Shown here piece after piece: positions 46,720 to 55,243 of a stretch of DNA of 64,000 nt. Numbering within the stretch: the first letter of the stretch is position 1; each line of letters begins with the position of its first letter. Where the stretch lies: assembly GCF_004758605.1 (NCBI RefSeq), contig NZ_CP038512.1, positions 2,084,501-2,148,500 on the forward strand. The letters are read 5' to 3'. A model generated the notes under the pieces. The model searched no databases, had not been told where the DNA came from, and was given only the letters and a program-made list of their open reading frames with translations. The DNA is from Deinococcus metallilatus (GTDB taxonomy: Bacteria > Deinococcota > Deinococci > Deinococcales > Deinococcaceae). A program made the translations under genes and the position numbers.

Positions 46720-46754
46720 AAGCTACCACTCAAAGTTGACACTCCTTCAACAGA
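46720..46754 (+). promoter_or_regulatory. Predicted Cascade operator: AAG PAM plus partial protospacer over the -35 box
   Basis: AAG at 46720-46722 is followed by the 32-base window 46723-46754, whose first 19 bases match the pseudo-spacer at 17 positions. The mismatches are at positions 12, 17 and 20 onward; position 12 is one of the bases normally flipped out in I-E R-loops. The -35 hexamer TTGACA (46736-46741) lies inside the matched part, so a bound Cascade would block RNA polymerase. Confidence 0.75.
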
Positions 46755-46764
46755 GTTGTACGCT
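46736..46764 (+). promoter_or_regulatory. Promoter of the cas8e-cas2 operon
   Basis: TTGACA (46736-46741), a perfect -35 box, is followed after 17 bases by TACGCT (46759-46764). It is the best promoter upstream of the cas operon. A leader of about 130 bases would precede the first small ORF. It overlaps the predicted Cascade operator. Confidence 0.7.
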
Positions 46765-46805
46765 CTGAGGGCATACAGAGAGCGTCCCCGGACGGCAATC
46801 CGGGG
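46761..46805 (+). promoter_or_regulatory. Two hairpins at the start of the cas operon leader
   Basis: CGCTCT (46761-46766) pairs with AGAGCG (46779-46784), and CCCCGGA (46786-46792) pairs perfectly with TCCGGGG (46799-46805) around a 6-base loop. No T-run follows, so the second is not a classical terminator. They could control message stability or act with translation of the small ORF. Confidence 0.45.
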
Positions 46806-46898
46806 GCAGCACGCATCTCTCATGCAGCCGTTGAGTTTCAACTGCACTGGGAGTTTACCTCCCGTGGTGCCTCGCCTCTCGTGTTGGAGGTCACAACT

Positions 46899-47075
46899 AT
46901 GCCTGACGACATGTTCGAGCAGGAGGTCCTTTCGGCGGTGGAAGCCGCGTGGCGACGGGCGGCATTCCGCTGTGCTCGCAAGATTGAACCCTGGGCATTT
47001 CTCAAGATGTTCCGGGCCGAGCTTGCTCTTGAGCTGGCAGAACGTCGCCTGGAACGTTCGGGCTACCTCCTCTGA
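46899..47075 (+). CDS. Small protein (58 residues) at the head of the cas operon
   Basis: A short ORF with GGAGG eight bases before its ATG, between the cas promoter and cas8e. The product is a charged helical protein ('MPDDMFEQEVLSAVEAAWRR', 'AAFRCARKIEPWAFLKMFRA', 'ELALELAERRLERSGYLL') with no signal or membrane segment. I recognise no family. Being first in the operon and so short, it could be a Cascade accessory or regulator, or only a leader peptide. It ends 93 bases before cas8e. Confidence 0.55.
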   Translation: MPDDMFEQEVLSAVEAAWRRAAFRCARKIEPWAFLKMFRAELALELAERRLERSGYLL

Positions 47076-47168
47076 GTGCCGGGGGCACGGCTGGGGCAAT
47101 TCCCCGCCGTGTCCTGGCATCGGCCAGTGCAAGTGTGCCCACCACAATTCGCCGTGCAGGAGGTGCCT

Positions 47169-48842
47169 TTGTTTTCTTTCAATCTACTTGACGAACCCTG
47201 GATTCCCGTCCGGCCAGGGGACGGCGGCCCTGTCCGCGAGGTCGGCCTGCGTGAGCTGCTGACCCAGGCCCGCGCGTTTCAGCGCATTGACGACCCGTCG
47301 CCGCTGGTGACCGTGGCGCTGCTGCGCCTGAGCCTGGCGCTGCTCCACCGCGCCCTGCGGGGGCCGAAGAATGCCGAGCAGGCCGCCGAATGGTTCAGGG
47401 ACGGGTTTCCCGAAGACCGACTGGAGGCGTATTTCACCGCACACGCGCAGAACTTCGACCTGTTTCACCCCGAGCGGCCCTTCTGGCAGGTGCGCGACCT
47501 GACGCCCGATCTGGAAGGCGGCAAGTACCGCAGCCACTGGACGCGCCTGGGCAGCGAGGTCGGCAGCGCGAACACCTCGCCGCTGTTCAACCCGGCGGCC
47601 CGGCCCGGCGGGGAACGCAGCGACCCCCTCAGCCCGGCCGAGGCGGCGCGGCGGCTGGTGGAGGGGCAGACTTTTTTGCTGGGCGGCCTGATCAAGCGCT
47701 TCACGACGTCCGCCAAGGCCGCGCCGGTCGCCACCTATGCCCTCACGGCGGCGCAGGGCCACACCCTGCACGAGACGCTGTGCCTGAACCTCACCCCTTA
47801 CCCGGAGTACGGGACCGATCAGGCCGTGTGGGAGCGCGAGCCGCTGACGGTCGCCGCCGTGAAGCGGTACTACGAACTGGAGCTGGGCGACGTGCCGCTG
47901 GGCCGCGCCGACCGCTACACCTGGCCCGCGCGCAGCGTGCGGCTGATCCCGGAAGGGGATGAGGCGGGTTCAGTGCGGGTGGCCACCATCGGCTTCGCGG
48001 CGGGCCTGCCCCTGGAGGGCGCCCCGGAAGGCGCGGGCCGCAACCTCGACCCGATGGTGACGCTGCGCGCCCCGGCCGACCCGAAAAAGCCCGAGCGGTT
48101 TCCGCTCAAGCTGCGGCGCGAGCAACTGCTGTGGCGCGACCTGAGCGCCCTGCTGCCCGACCCGCACCACGAGATTCAGGTGGCCGGGCAGGGCGGGGAC
48201 ACCCACTTTCAGGCCAGCTCCGGCGGCCAGGCCCCCGGCACCCTGACCCACGCCCGCCTCGTGCTGGAGGGGGTGCGGGGCCGCCAGGACGTGGCGCTGA
48301 CGGTCACGGGGCAACTGAGCGACCAGGGCAAGACGTTCGCGTACCGGCAGGAAACCTACACCCTGCCCGCGGCGTTCGTCACGGATGCCGAGGGCTTCAC
48401 GGCCGCCGTGACCGACGCGCTGGGGGCGGCGCGGGGCATGGCCGAGGGCCTGCGGCAGGCCACCGCCCGCCTCGCCGCCGAAGTCCTTTCCCGTGGCGGC
48501 GAGCGCGACCCCCACAAGGAGGACGTGGCCACGCTGGCTCGCACGCTGCCGGGCCTGGGGGCGTACTGGGCGGGATTGGAAGCGCCCTTCCGGGTATTCC
48601 TGTCGGAGCTGGGCACCCCCGAGCAGGCGCGGGCGGCCTGGGTCAGCGCCGTGGACCGCCAGGCCCGCCGCGCCTGGGAATTGAACCTCCAGGGCGCGGG
48701 CGGGGACGGACAGACGCTCGGCTTCGCGTACCGCCCCCGCCGCACCGACGGCAAATACCAGCCCAGCCCGCAGGCCCTGCTGGAGCGCGCCCTGAGGGCG
48801 CTCCACCGCTCCACCGATGTCCAGGAGGTCGCCCCCGCATGA
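47169..48842 (+). CDS. cas8e: Cascade large subunit Cas8e (Cse1/CasA)
   Basis: A 557-residue subunit that reads the PAM and recruits Cas3. It starts 'FSFNLLDEPWIPVRPGDGGP', the standard Cse1 opening, with 'YFTAHAQNFDLFHPERPFWQ' and 'GLIKRFTTSAKAAPVATYAL' later. I place the start at a TTG (47169), five bases after AGGAGG, because the family match begins at that residue; an in-frame ATG at 47076 would add 31 unrelated residues. The C-terminal part is the four-helix bundle. Its stop overlaps the cas11 start by four bases. Confidence 0.92.
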   Translation: MFSFNLLDEPWIPVRPGDGGPVREVGLRELLTQARAFQRIDDPSPLVTVALLRLSLALLHRALRGPKNAEQAAEWFRDGFPEDRLEAYFTAHAQNFDLFHPERPFWQVRDLTPDLEGGKYRSHWTRLGSEVGSANTSPLFNPAARPGGERSDPLSPAEAARRLVEGQTFLLGGLIKRFTTSAKAAPVATYALTAAQGHTLHETLCLNLTPYPEYGTDQAVWEREPLTVAAVKRYYELELGDVPLGRADRYTWPARSVRLIPEGDEAGSVRVATIGFAAGLPLEGAPEGAGRNLDPMVTLRAPADPKKPERFPLKLRREQLLWRDLSALLPDPHHEIQVAGQGGDTHFQASSGGQAPGTLTHARLVLEGVRGRQDVALTVTGQLSDQGKTFAYRQETYTLPAAFVTDAEGFTAAVTDALGAARGMAEGLRQATARLAAEVLSRGGERDPHKEDVATLARTLPGLGAYWAGLEAPFRVFLSELGTPEQARAAWVSAVDRQARRAWELNLQGAGGDGQTLGFAYRPRRTDGKYQPSPQALLERALRALHRSTDVQEVAPA

Positions 48843-49486
48843 CCGATACTGCCACCCCCACCGAACCCACCCCGCACGAGCGGCTGCTCGTCTCCCTTTC
48901 GCGCCTCGACCGGGGCCAACTGGCGCACCTGCGCCGCTCGCTGGGCGACGACCGGCCCGGCCAGAGCGTGCCCTGGCTGGAGGGCGTGTTCCTGCGCTCG
49001 GGACTGAACCTCGCCGGGCGCGAGGGACAGTGGCGCGCGCTGGCCGTCGTGGCGGGCCTGTACGCCCTGACCGAGCGCCCCGACGGCACCGAGACCTTTG
49101 GGGCCGCGCCGGAACACCGCCCCTCGTTCGGGCGCACCTTCGGGCAGCTCTATCTGGACCAGGACCAGCGGCCCAGCACCGAGAAACGCTTTCTGGCCCT
49201 GCTGGACGCCGACGCGGACGCCCTGCCCTACGCGCTGCGGCAGGCGGTCACGCTGTTGGCGGCGGGCGACCTGCGGCCCGACTGGGTGCAACTGATGGCC
49301 GACGTGAGCGACTGGTCCCGCGACGGCGCGGGCGACCGGGTGCGCCGCCGCTGGGCGCTGGACTTCTACCGCCGCGCCGAACGCCTGAGCGACCCCGACC
49401 CCACCGCCGGGGAGCCGGACGCCCCCACCGGCCCCCTGCCCCTGGACACCCCCACCCCCTCGGATGAGGAAGGAGAGACCCTGTGA
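48839..49486 (+). CDS. cas11: Cascade small subunit Cas11 (Cse2/CasB)
   Basis: A 215-residue helical protein, two copies of which stabilise the R-loop in Cascade. '[20 protein letters not shown]' and '[20 protein letters not shown]' are typical of Cse2, with '[14 protein letters not shown]' and '[20 protein letters not shown]' between. The last 30 residues form a Pro/Asp-rich tail. The ATG overlaps the cas8e stop by four bases and the stop overlaps the cas7e start by four. Confidence 0.9.
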   Translation: MTDTATPTEPTPHERLLVSLSRLDRGQLAHLRRSLGDDRPGQSVPWLEGVFLRSGLNLAGREGQWRALAVVAGLYALTERPDGTETFGAAPEHRPSFGRTFGQLYLDQDQRPSTEKRFLALLDADADALPYALRQAVTLLAAGDLRPDWVQLMADVSDWSRDGAGDRVRRRWALDFYRRAERLSDPDPTAGEPDAPTGPLPLDTPTPSDEEGETL

Positions 49487-50688
49487 AAGCCCTTCTGGAA
49501 CTGCACTACCTGCAAAACTTCGCGCCCAGCAACCTCAACCGCGACGACACCGGCAGCCCCAAGGACGCCTACTTCGGCGGCACCCGGCGGGCGCGGGTGT
49601 CCTCGCAGAGCTTCAAGCGGGCCATGCGGATGGATTTTCGTGAGCGCGGCACCGTGACACCCGCCGAACTGGGCGAGCGCACCAAGCGCGCCCACGAGGC
49701 GGTCCGGGACCGGCTGGTCGCGGCTGGCAAACCTGCGGCCGAGGCGGAACAGGCGGCCGTGGAGGCCCTGCGGGCCGTGAAACTCGACGTGAAGGTCAGC
49801 AAGCGCAAGGACGGCACCGAGGAGAAGAAGTCGGAGTACCTGCTGTTTTTGGGGCGCGACGAGTTGCAGCGCTTCAGCGACCTGATTCTTCAGCACTGGG
49901 ACGAACTGGCCCTGCACCTGCAAAAGCTGGAGGAAGAGAGCAAAAAGGCCAAACCCCGGCCGGTGGAGCTGGACAAGAAATTCAGGGCGGTGTTCCTGGG
50001 GGCGCTGGACGGCTCCCGCGCGGTGGACGTGGCCCTGTTCGGCCGGATGCTGGCCGACCTGCCCGACAAGAATGCCGACGCGGCAGCCCAGGTGGCACAC
50101 GCGCTGAGCACGCACGCCATGCGCGGCCGGGAGTTCGACTTCTACACCGCCGTGGACGACCTGAAACCCGGCGACACGGCGGGCGCGGACATGCTGGGCA
50201 CCGTGGAATTCGGCAGCGCCACCTACTACCGCTACGCCTGCGTGGACCTTCAGAAGCTGCTCCAGAACCTGGGGGGCGACCTGGATCTGGCGGTGCGGGG
50301 CCTGCGCGCCTTTCTGGAGGCGAGCGTGTACGCCGCGCCGACGGGCAAGCAGAACACGTTCGCGGCCCACAACGCGCCCAGCCTGATGGTGCAGGTGGTG
50401 CGCGAGGACACCAGCCCCCGCAACCTCGCCAACGCCTTCGAGCGCGCGGTCCGCGAACGTGGCGAGGGCTTCGTGCGGCCCAGCATGGAGGCCCTGGCCG
50501 CCGAGATGAAGAGGCAGGACGCGGTGTTCGGCGGCGCTGGCCGCGTCCGCTACGTGAACGCCGTGGACGGGCAGGAGGTGGCGGACCTAGAGGGGCGTCT
50601 GGACAGCGTGCAGGCCCTGATCGACGCCACCGTCGCGGACGCCGAGGGGTTGCTGCGCGGCCTGAAGGTCAGTGGGGCGCTGGGGTGA
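49483..50688 (+). CDS. cas7: Cascade backbone subunit Cas7e (Cse4/CasC)
   Basis: A 401-residue RAMP-like subunit, six copies of which coat the crRNA. '[20 protein letters not shown]', '[20 protein letters not shown]' and 'KRAMRMDF' are the conserved N-terminal motif; '[20 protein letters not shown]' and '[19 protein letters not shown]' mark the thumb and C-terminal parts. It starts with a GTG that overlaps the cas11 stop. Confidence 0.95.
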   Translation: MKALLELHYLQNFAPSNLNRDDTGSPKDAYFGGTRRARVSSQSFKRAMRMDFRERGTVTPAELGERTKRAHEAVRDRLVAAGKPAAEAEQAAVEALRAVKLDVKVSKRKDGTEEKKSEYLLFLGRDELQRFSDLILQHWDELALHLQKLEEESKKAKPRPVELDKKFRAVFLGALDGSRAVDVALFGRMLADLPDKNADAAAQVAHALSTHAMRGREFDFYTAVDDLKPGDTAGADMLGTVEFGSATYYRYACVDLQKLLQNLGGDLDLAVRGLRAFLEASVYAAPTGKQNTFAAHNAPSLMVQVVREDTSPRNLANAFERAVRERGEGFVRPSMEALAAEMKRQDAVFGGAGRVRYVNAVDGQEVADLEGRLDSVQALIDATVADAEGLLRGLKVSGALG

Positions 50689-51383
50689 CCACCCTGCTGA
50701 TTCCCCTGGGCGGCCCCATGCAGTCCTGGGGCACCCGCTCGCGCTTCGACGACCGCGATACCGGGGCCGAACCCAGCAAGAGCGGGGTGCTGGGATTGTG
50801 TGCTGCCGCACTGGGCATCGACCGCGGCGCACCGATCACGCACCTGAGTGCCCTGCGCTTCGGGGTGCGGGTGGACCGGGCCGGAGTTCTCATGCACGAT
50901 TACCACACGGCGCAACTGCACCCGCAGCAGCGCGGCAGCGGCACCAGCCTGACCCGCCGGGCCTACCTGGCCGATGCGGCCTTCTGGGCGGGCCTGTCGG
51001 GTGACGGGGCGCTGCTGCGCGAGTTGCACGCCGCGCTGCGTGATCCGCACTGGCCGCTGAGTCTGGGCCGCAAGGCGTTCGTGCCCGCCATTCCCCTGTG
51101 GTTCCCGGAAGGTCTGCGCCCGGATGCCCTGCTGCCCGCCCTACGCGGCGCGCCCACCCTGCGCCGACGGGAAGGGGGCGGTCCGGGCGAGACCGGGGAC
51201 GACCTCTACCGCCTGGTGGTCGACCGGGCCGAGGTGGGTGAGCCGCCCCTGCACGCCACGCCCGGCGAGCGCCGCGACGACCCCAGCGCGCCCTTCCTTG
51301 AGCGGCGTTACGCCCTGCGTGACGTGATCGAGTGGGCGGAAGCCCTGCCGCACCTTCACCGGCCCCCGGAGGTGAGTCCGTGA
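50685..51383 (+). CDS. cas5: Cascade subunit Cas5e (CasD)
   Basis: A 232-residue RAMP protein that holds the crRNA 5' handle. The N-terminus '[20 protein letters not shown]' with '[20 protein letters not shown]' is the Cas5e signature, and '[20 protein letters not shown]', '[16 protein letters not shown]' follow. The GTG start overlaps the cas7e stop by four bases. Confidence 0.94.
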   Translation: MTTLLIPLGGPMQSWGTRSRFDDRDTGAEPSKSGVLGLCAAALGIDRGAPITHLSALRFGVRVDRAGVLMHDYHTAQLHPQQRGSGTSLTRRAYLADAAFWAGLSGDGALLRELHAALRDPHWPLSLGRKAFVPAIPLWFPEGLRPDALLPALRGAPTLRRREGGGPGETGDDLYRLVVDRAEVGEPPLHATPGERRDDPSAPFLERRYALRDVIEWAEALPHLHRPPEVSP

Positions 51384-52039
51384 CCCTGCATCTGTCCCGC
51401 CTCTTTCCGGGTGAACGCCACCGCCACGCTGTCCGCGACTTGAGTAGCCCCTACGCCCTGCACCAGACCCTGCGCTGGGCCTTTCCGGGGGCCGGTCAGC
51501 CGGAGGCAGCGCTCCCGACTGGCGAGCGCCTGCTGTGGCGTCAGGACACCCTGACGGACCCCGACTCGGGCGAGCCTGGCCCGGTGCTGCTCGTACAGAG
51601 CGTGACCCCGCCCGACTGGGGCGCGCTGAACGCCCGTGACCCCGGGTATCTGCGCGCCTGGAACGTGCGGACGCTCGACCTGGCCCCGGTGCTGACGCCG
51701 GGCCAGCCCCTGCGCTTTCGCCTGCACGCCAACGTGACCGTGCGGCGCCAGGATGAGCAGGGCCGCAGTGCCCGCCACGGCCTCCACCGGCCGGAGGACC
51801 AGCTCGCGTGGCTGGACCGCCAGGGCGAGAAGAACGGCTTCGACCTGCTGGGGGCCGACATCCGCCGTGCCGGACGTGTCCGCACGCGCAAGGGCGCCCA
51901 GGTCATCACCCTGCATACCGTCACCTTCGAGGGCGCGCTGCGGGTGAGACAACCGGACCTCTTTCACGCGGCCGTGCGGGGCGGCCTGGGCCACGCCAAG
52001 AGTCTGGGCTGTGGCCTGCTCAGCCTCGCGCCGTTATGA
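51380..52039 (+). CDS. cas6e: crRNA endonuclease Cas6e (Cse3/CasE)
   Basis: A 219-residue RNase that cuts the repeat hairpin and stays bound to the crRNA 3' end. '[20 protein letters not shown]' and '[19 protein letters not shown]' match the start of Cse3; His 28 in YALHQTL sits where the catalytic His of the Thermus enzyme lies. The C-terminal '[20 protein letters not shown]' is the glycine-rich RNA-binding loop. The GTG start overlaps the cas5e stop. It must process two slightly different repeats and, if the autorepressor is real, degenerate ones. Confidence 0.94.
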   Translation: MTLHLSRLFPGERHRHAVRDLSSPYALHQTLRWAFPGAGQPEAALPTGERLLWRQDTLTDPDSGEPGPVLLVQSVTPPDWGALNARDPGYLRAWNVRTLDLAPVLTPGQPLRFRLHANVTVRRQDEQGRSARHGLHRPEDQLAWLDRQGEKNGFDLLGADIRRAGRVRTRKGAQVITLHTVTFEGALRVRQPDLFHAAVRGGLGHAKSLGCGLLSLAPL

Positions 52040-52133
52040 GACGGGCGCTCCGCCGTGGCCGCCGTTCCGGGAGGAGGCCGGAACGCCAGGGACAGAGCGG
52101 TGTCCTTCGCGCGGGATGCCTGGGGCAACCGGC

Positions 52134-53060
52134 ATGACCGGGGGCGGCATCATCTGGCACAAGCAGAACTTGCGCGAACTCCCCAAGTTCCGCGATGGCA
52201 CCACGTACCTCTACCTCGAACACACCCGGCTGGAACAGGACGGGCGGGGGGTGCGCGCCTACCACCCGGACGGCATGGTGACCCTCCCCGTGGCGAGCCT
52301 GAGCGTGCTGCTCCTCGGCCCCGGGTGCAGCGTCAGCCACGAGGCCGTCAAGGCGCTGTCGAACACGGGTTGCTCGCTGCTGTGGGTGGGTGAAGGTGGG
52401 GTCCGCCTCTACGCGAGCGGCCTCGGCGAGACGCGCAGTGCCGTTCGCCTCCACCGTCAGGCCCGGCTCTGGGCCAACACCCAAAGCCGCCTCCGCGTCG
52501 TCCGGCAGATGTACGCCATGCGTTTCCCCGAAGGGTTGCCGGAGGACCTCACCCTCCAGCAGATCCGGGGCCGTGAGGGTGCCCGCGTGCGCGACGCTTA
52601 CGCCCGCTACAGCAAGGCGCACGGTGTCAAGTGGGATGCCCGCCAGTACAAGATGCAGGACTGGGACCGGGCGACGCCGCTCAACAAGGCGGTGAGCGCG
52701 GGCAATACCTGCCTGTACGGCCTGGCCCACGCGGCCATCCTCGCCACCGGGTACAGCCCGGCCCTGGGTTTCGTCCACACCGGCAAGATGCTGTCCTTCG
52801 TGTACGACGTGGCCGACCTGTACAAGGTGGAAGTCGTCCTCCCCGTCGCCTTCCGCGAGGCCGCCACCCCGGGCGACGACCTGGAACGCCGCGTCCGTAC
52901 CGGCCTGCGCGACCACATGACCCAGCTTCGCCTGCTCGAACGCATGGCCGCCGACCTTCACCACCTCCTCGGCGGAGACGAACCGGACGCCGACGACCTC
53001 GCTCCGGGCGACCTCTGGGACCCGGAAGGCGACGTGCGCGGTGGGGTGAATCACGGATGA
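52134..53060 (+). CDS. cas1: CRISPR integrase Cas1, type I-E
   Basis: A 308-residue subunit of the spacer integrase. It starts '[20 protein letters not shown]', the I-E type. Catalytic Glu in '[19 protein letters not shown]', His in '[11 protein letters not shown]' and Asp in '[15 protein letters not shown]' are all present, so it should be active. The C-terminal tail is acidic. The ATG at 52134 lies 95 bases after the cas6e stop, the only real gap inside the operon. Confidence 0.95.
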   Translation: MTGGGIIWHKQNLRELPKFRDGTTYLYLEHTRLEQDGRGVRAYHPDGMVTLPVASLSVLLLGPGCSVSHEAVKALSNTGCSLLWVGEGGVRLYASGLGETRSAVRLHRQARLWANTQSRLRVVRQMYAMRFPEGLPEDLTLQQIRGREGARVRDAYARYSKAHGVKWDARQYKMQDWDRATPLNKAVSAGNTCLYGLAHAAILATGYSPALGFVHTGKMLSFVYDVADLYKVEVVLPVAFREAATPGDDLERRVRTGLRDHMTQLRLLERMAADLHHLLGGDEPDADDLAPGDLWDPEGDVRGGVNHG

Positions 53061-53389
53061 TCGTCATGACGCTCGAAGCCGTGCCGCCCTCCCTGCGCGG
53101 CGAACTCAGCCGCTGGCTGCTGGAAGTGCAGCCGGGCGTCTATGTCGGCAACGCCTCCGCCCTGGTCCGTGACCTGCTGTGGGACAAGGTCGTGCAGCAC
53201 GCCCGCACAGGTCGCTGCACCCAGCTCTACCGCGCGAACAACGAGCAGGGCTTTGCCGTCCGCCTGCACGGCGACCCGAAACGTCGCCTGGTCGAACTGG
53301 ACGGCTTTCAACTCATTGCCGTCCGCAACGCCCGTCATGCAGAATTGGACCGGGAGTATGCCCCTCCCGAGGACGATGACAAATTGTGA
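53057..53389 (+). CDS. cas2: CRISPR adaptation protein Cas2, type I-E
   Basis: A 110-residue I-E Cas2 that bridges two Cas1 dimers. '[20 protein letters not shown]' and '[20 protein letters not shown]' are unmistakable. The tail '[11 protein letters not shown]' is acidic. Its ATG overlaps the cas1 stop by four bases. Array 2 begins 68 bases behind it. Confidence 0.95.
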   Translation: MIVMTLEAVPPSLRGELSRWLLEVQPGVYVGNASALVRDLLWDKVVQHARTGRCTQLYRANNEQGFAVRLHGDPKRRLVELDGFQLIAVRNARHAELDREYAPPEDDDKL

Positions 53390-53457
53390 TGCGGATCCAG
53401 GGCTGAACAGGGGCCTTGGCAGGGGGTGAAGCGGGAGAAACATCGTGTTTCTAAAGT
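53390..53457 (+). promoter_or_regulatory. Leader of CRISPR array 2
   Basis: The 68 bases between cas2 and the first repeat. The last 29 (53429-53457) contain AAGCGGGAGA and TGTTTCTAAAGT directly before the repeat, matching the leader of array 1. The array could be transcribed from here or by read-through from the cas operon. Confidence 0.7.
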
Positions 53458-54645
53458 GTGTTCCCCACGTGCGTGGGGATGGACCGCTCTCTGGTTTCGA
53501 CATCGCGGGCATCAACGGGTGTTCCCCACGTGCGTGGGGATGGACCGCTGCTGACATCGGCGTGCATGTCCATGTAGTTGTGTTCCCCACGTGCGTGGGG
53601 ATGGACCTTTGAGGTATTCAGGGAACGTGGTGGAGTTCCCGTGTTCCCCACGTGCGTGGGGATGGACCGGGGCCTGCAAACACGCGGGTGGACCAGCACA
53701 CGTGTTCCCCACGTGCGTGGGGATGGACCGACCTGGAGCTGATACAGCCGGGCGCCGGGAGTGTGTTCCCCACGTGCGTGGGGATGGACCGCTTGCGCCC
53801 CTGCCCCCCGTGTTCCCCCTCCGGTGTTCCCCACGTGCGTGGGGATGGACCGGCGTTGTTCCTGGGAGCTTTGGGGCTGTCCCCGTGTTCCCCACGTGCG
53901 TGGGGATGGACCGGCCAAATAAAAAGCCCCCGCGCCGCCAGCCGAGTGTTCCCCACGTGCGTGGGGATGGACCGTCCGACCGGTGCGGCATGTCCCAGAG
54001 GCAGACGTGTTCCCCACGTGCGTGGGGATGGACCGGGTTTGTAATTGCAGAGAGCTTGCAGGACGTGGTGTTCCCCACGTGCGTGGGGATGGACCGGGCC
54101 GCCACTGGCAACTGCTCCCCCAGGAACAGTGTTCCCCACGTGCGTGGGGATGGACCGTACTGACATGATTACAGAGGCTATCGTGGGTGGTGTTCCCCAC
54201 GTGCGTGGGGATGGACCGTCTTGCCCTTCCGGTCCCCCATTTCCCAGTCCGTGTTCCCCACGTGCGTGGGGATGGACCGATCGACCGGACGCGGCCCCAG
54301 AGGAAGTAGAAGTGTTCCCCACGTGCGTGGGGATGGACCGCCAGTCGTGCGCCACAGCCTGGGGGCGGTAGGGTGTTCCCCACGTGCGTGGGGATGGACC
54401 GGCCATCGGGGAACACGACCTCGCCCGCAGGCTGTGTTCCCCACGTGCGTGGGGATGGACCGGCCCGCAGCACGGCGGACCTCGCGGGCGGCGGGTGTTC
54501 CCCACGTGCGTGGGGATGGACCGCGTACCGCCACGGTAGCCCAGCCGCACGGCGTGTGTTCCCCACGTGCGTGGGGATGGACCGCCGCGTGCGATTCGCC
54601 ACCTCGGTGTCCTCCTGTGTTCCCCACGTGCGTGGGGATGGACCG
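53458..54645 (+). CRISPR. CRISPR array 2 (type I-E), 20 repeats
   Basis: Twenty 29-base repeats with an exact period of 61, giving 19 spacers of 32 bases. The repeat starts GTGTTCCCCACGTGCG and ends TGGGGATGGACCG, so the crRNA handle is ATGGACCG. It differs from the array-1 repeat in the hairpin loop and in one handle base. The third repeat ends ACCT instead of ACCG. All repeats including the last are otherwise intact, so there is no decayed trailer repeat; the array stops abruptly against an integrase remnant. The spacer at 53792-53823 itself contains GTGTTCCCC. Confidence 0.98.
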
Positions 54646-54649
54646 AAGC

Positions 54650-55201
54650 CATCCCGCAAGTGCTTGCCCATAAGTTCGACCCGAATCTCCCGCAGCACTG
54701 TCCTCGCCCACTCGGGTGCTGTCTCGAGGAACGCCCCCAGGGCCTGATGCAGACGCCTCAGGGCCTCCAGACCCTGCTCCAGTTCTGCGGCTGACCCGGG
54801 GAGCGGCATCTGCGGGTCAGCCCTGCTGCCTGCACCCAGGAGTTCGCTCATGGGCAAAGCAGCAGCAACCCGCTGGTCATCGTAGATAGGCGTGTACACC
54901 TTCACTCTGAAGCTGGCGTCGGCATGTCCCAGCCAGTCCGCCACGACCTTGGGCGGCACGCCCGGCGGCTCAGTAGATTGGCCGCCGGGCGCCGCTGCAC
55001 CGGCTTCGCCTTGGGGAGGGTACGCAGCAGCGCCCGCAGGACACGTTCCGCCTCCTCGTGGGTCTTGCAGCTCACCGACCGGCGGCGCTGCTTCCCAGTG
55101 ACGGGGTCCCGGTAGCTCGCCAGTCCCCGGGCACTGACGACGCGGCCCTTCAGGACCACGGGGTGAACAGTGCCTTCGCCAACACGTCTTCTGACTGCCA
55201 T
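54650..55201 (-). pseudogene. Tyrosine recombinase (integrase) remnant
   Basis: Read leftward from 55201 the first frame gives an integrase N-terminal arm ('MAVRRRVGEGTVHPVVLKGR', 'LASYRDPVTGKQRRRSVSCK', 'THEEAERVLRALL'). A second frame then gives the C-terminal end ('VVADWLGHADASFRVKVYTP', 'IYDDQRVAAALPMSELL') including the LGH motif just before the catalytic Tyr (VYTP). The core with the Arg and His of the active site is missing, so it is an internal deletion. The 3' end runs open into array 2, without its own stop. Confidence 0.75.
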
Positions 55202-55243
55202 CCCAGTGGGATCTCACAGCGGGATGAGGGATCAGCCAGAGCT

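Noticed and set aside
46629..46900. A CreTA-type toxin-antitoxin module with a toxin RNA
   Set aside because: I found no separate small toxin ORF or rare-codon-rich mini-ORF under control of the matched promoter; the matched promoter leads into the cas operon, so autorepression is the simpler reading.
53451..55217. A 588-codon minus-strand open frame through array 2, and similar long frames through array 1
   Set aside because: The frames stay open only because repeat units lack stops in those phases; their products are 61-bp-periodic repeats. They are CRISPR DNA, not protein genes.
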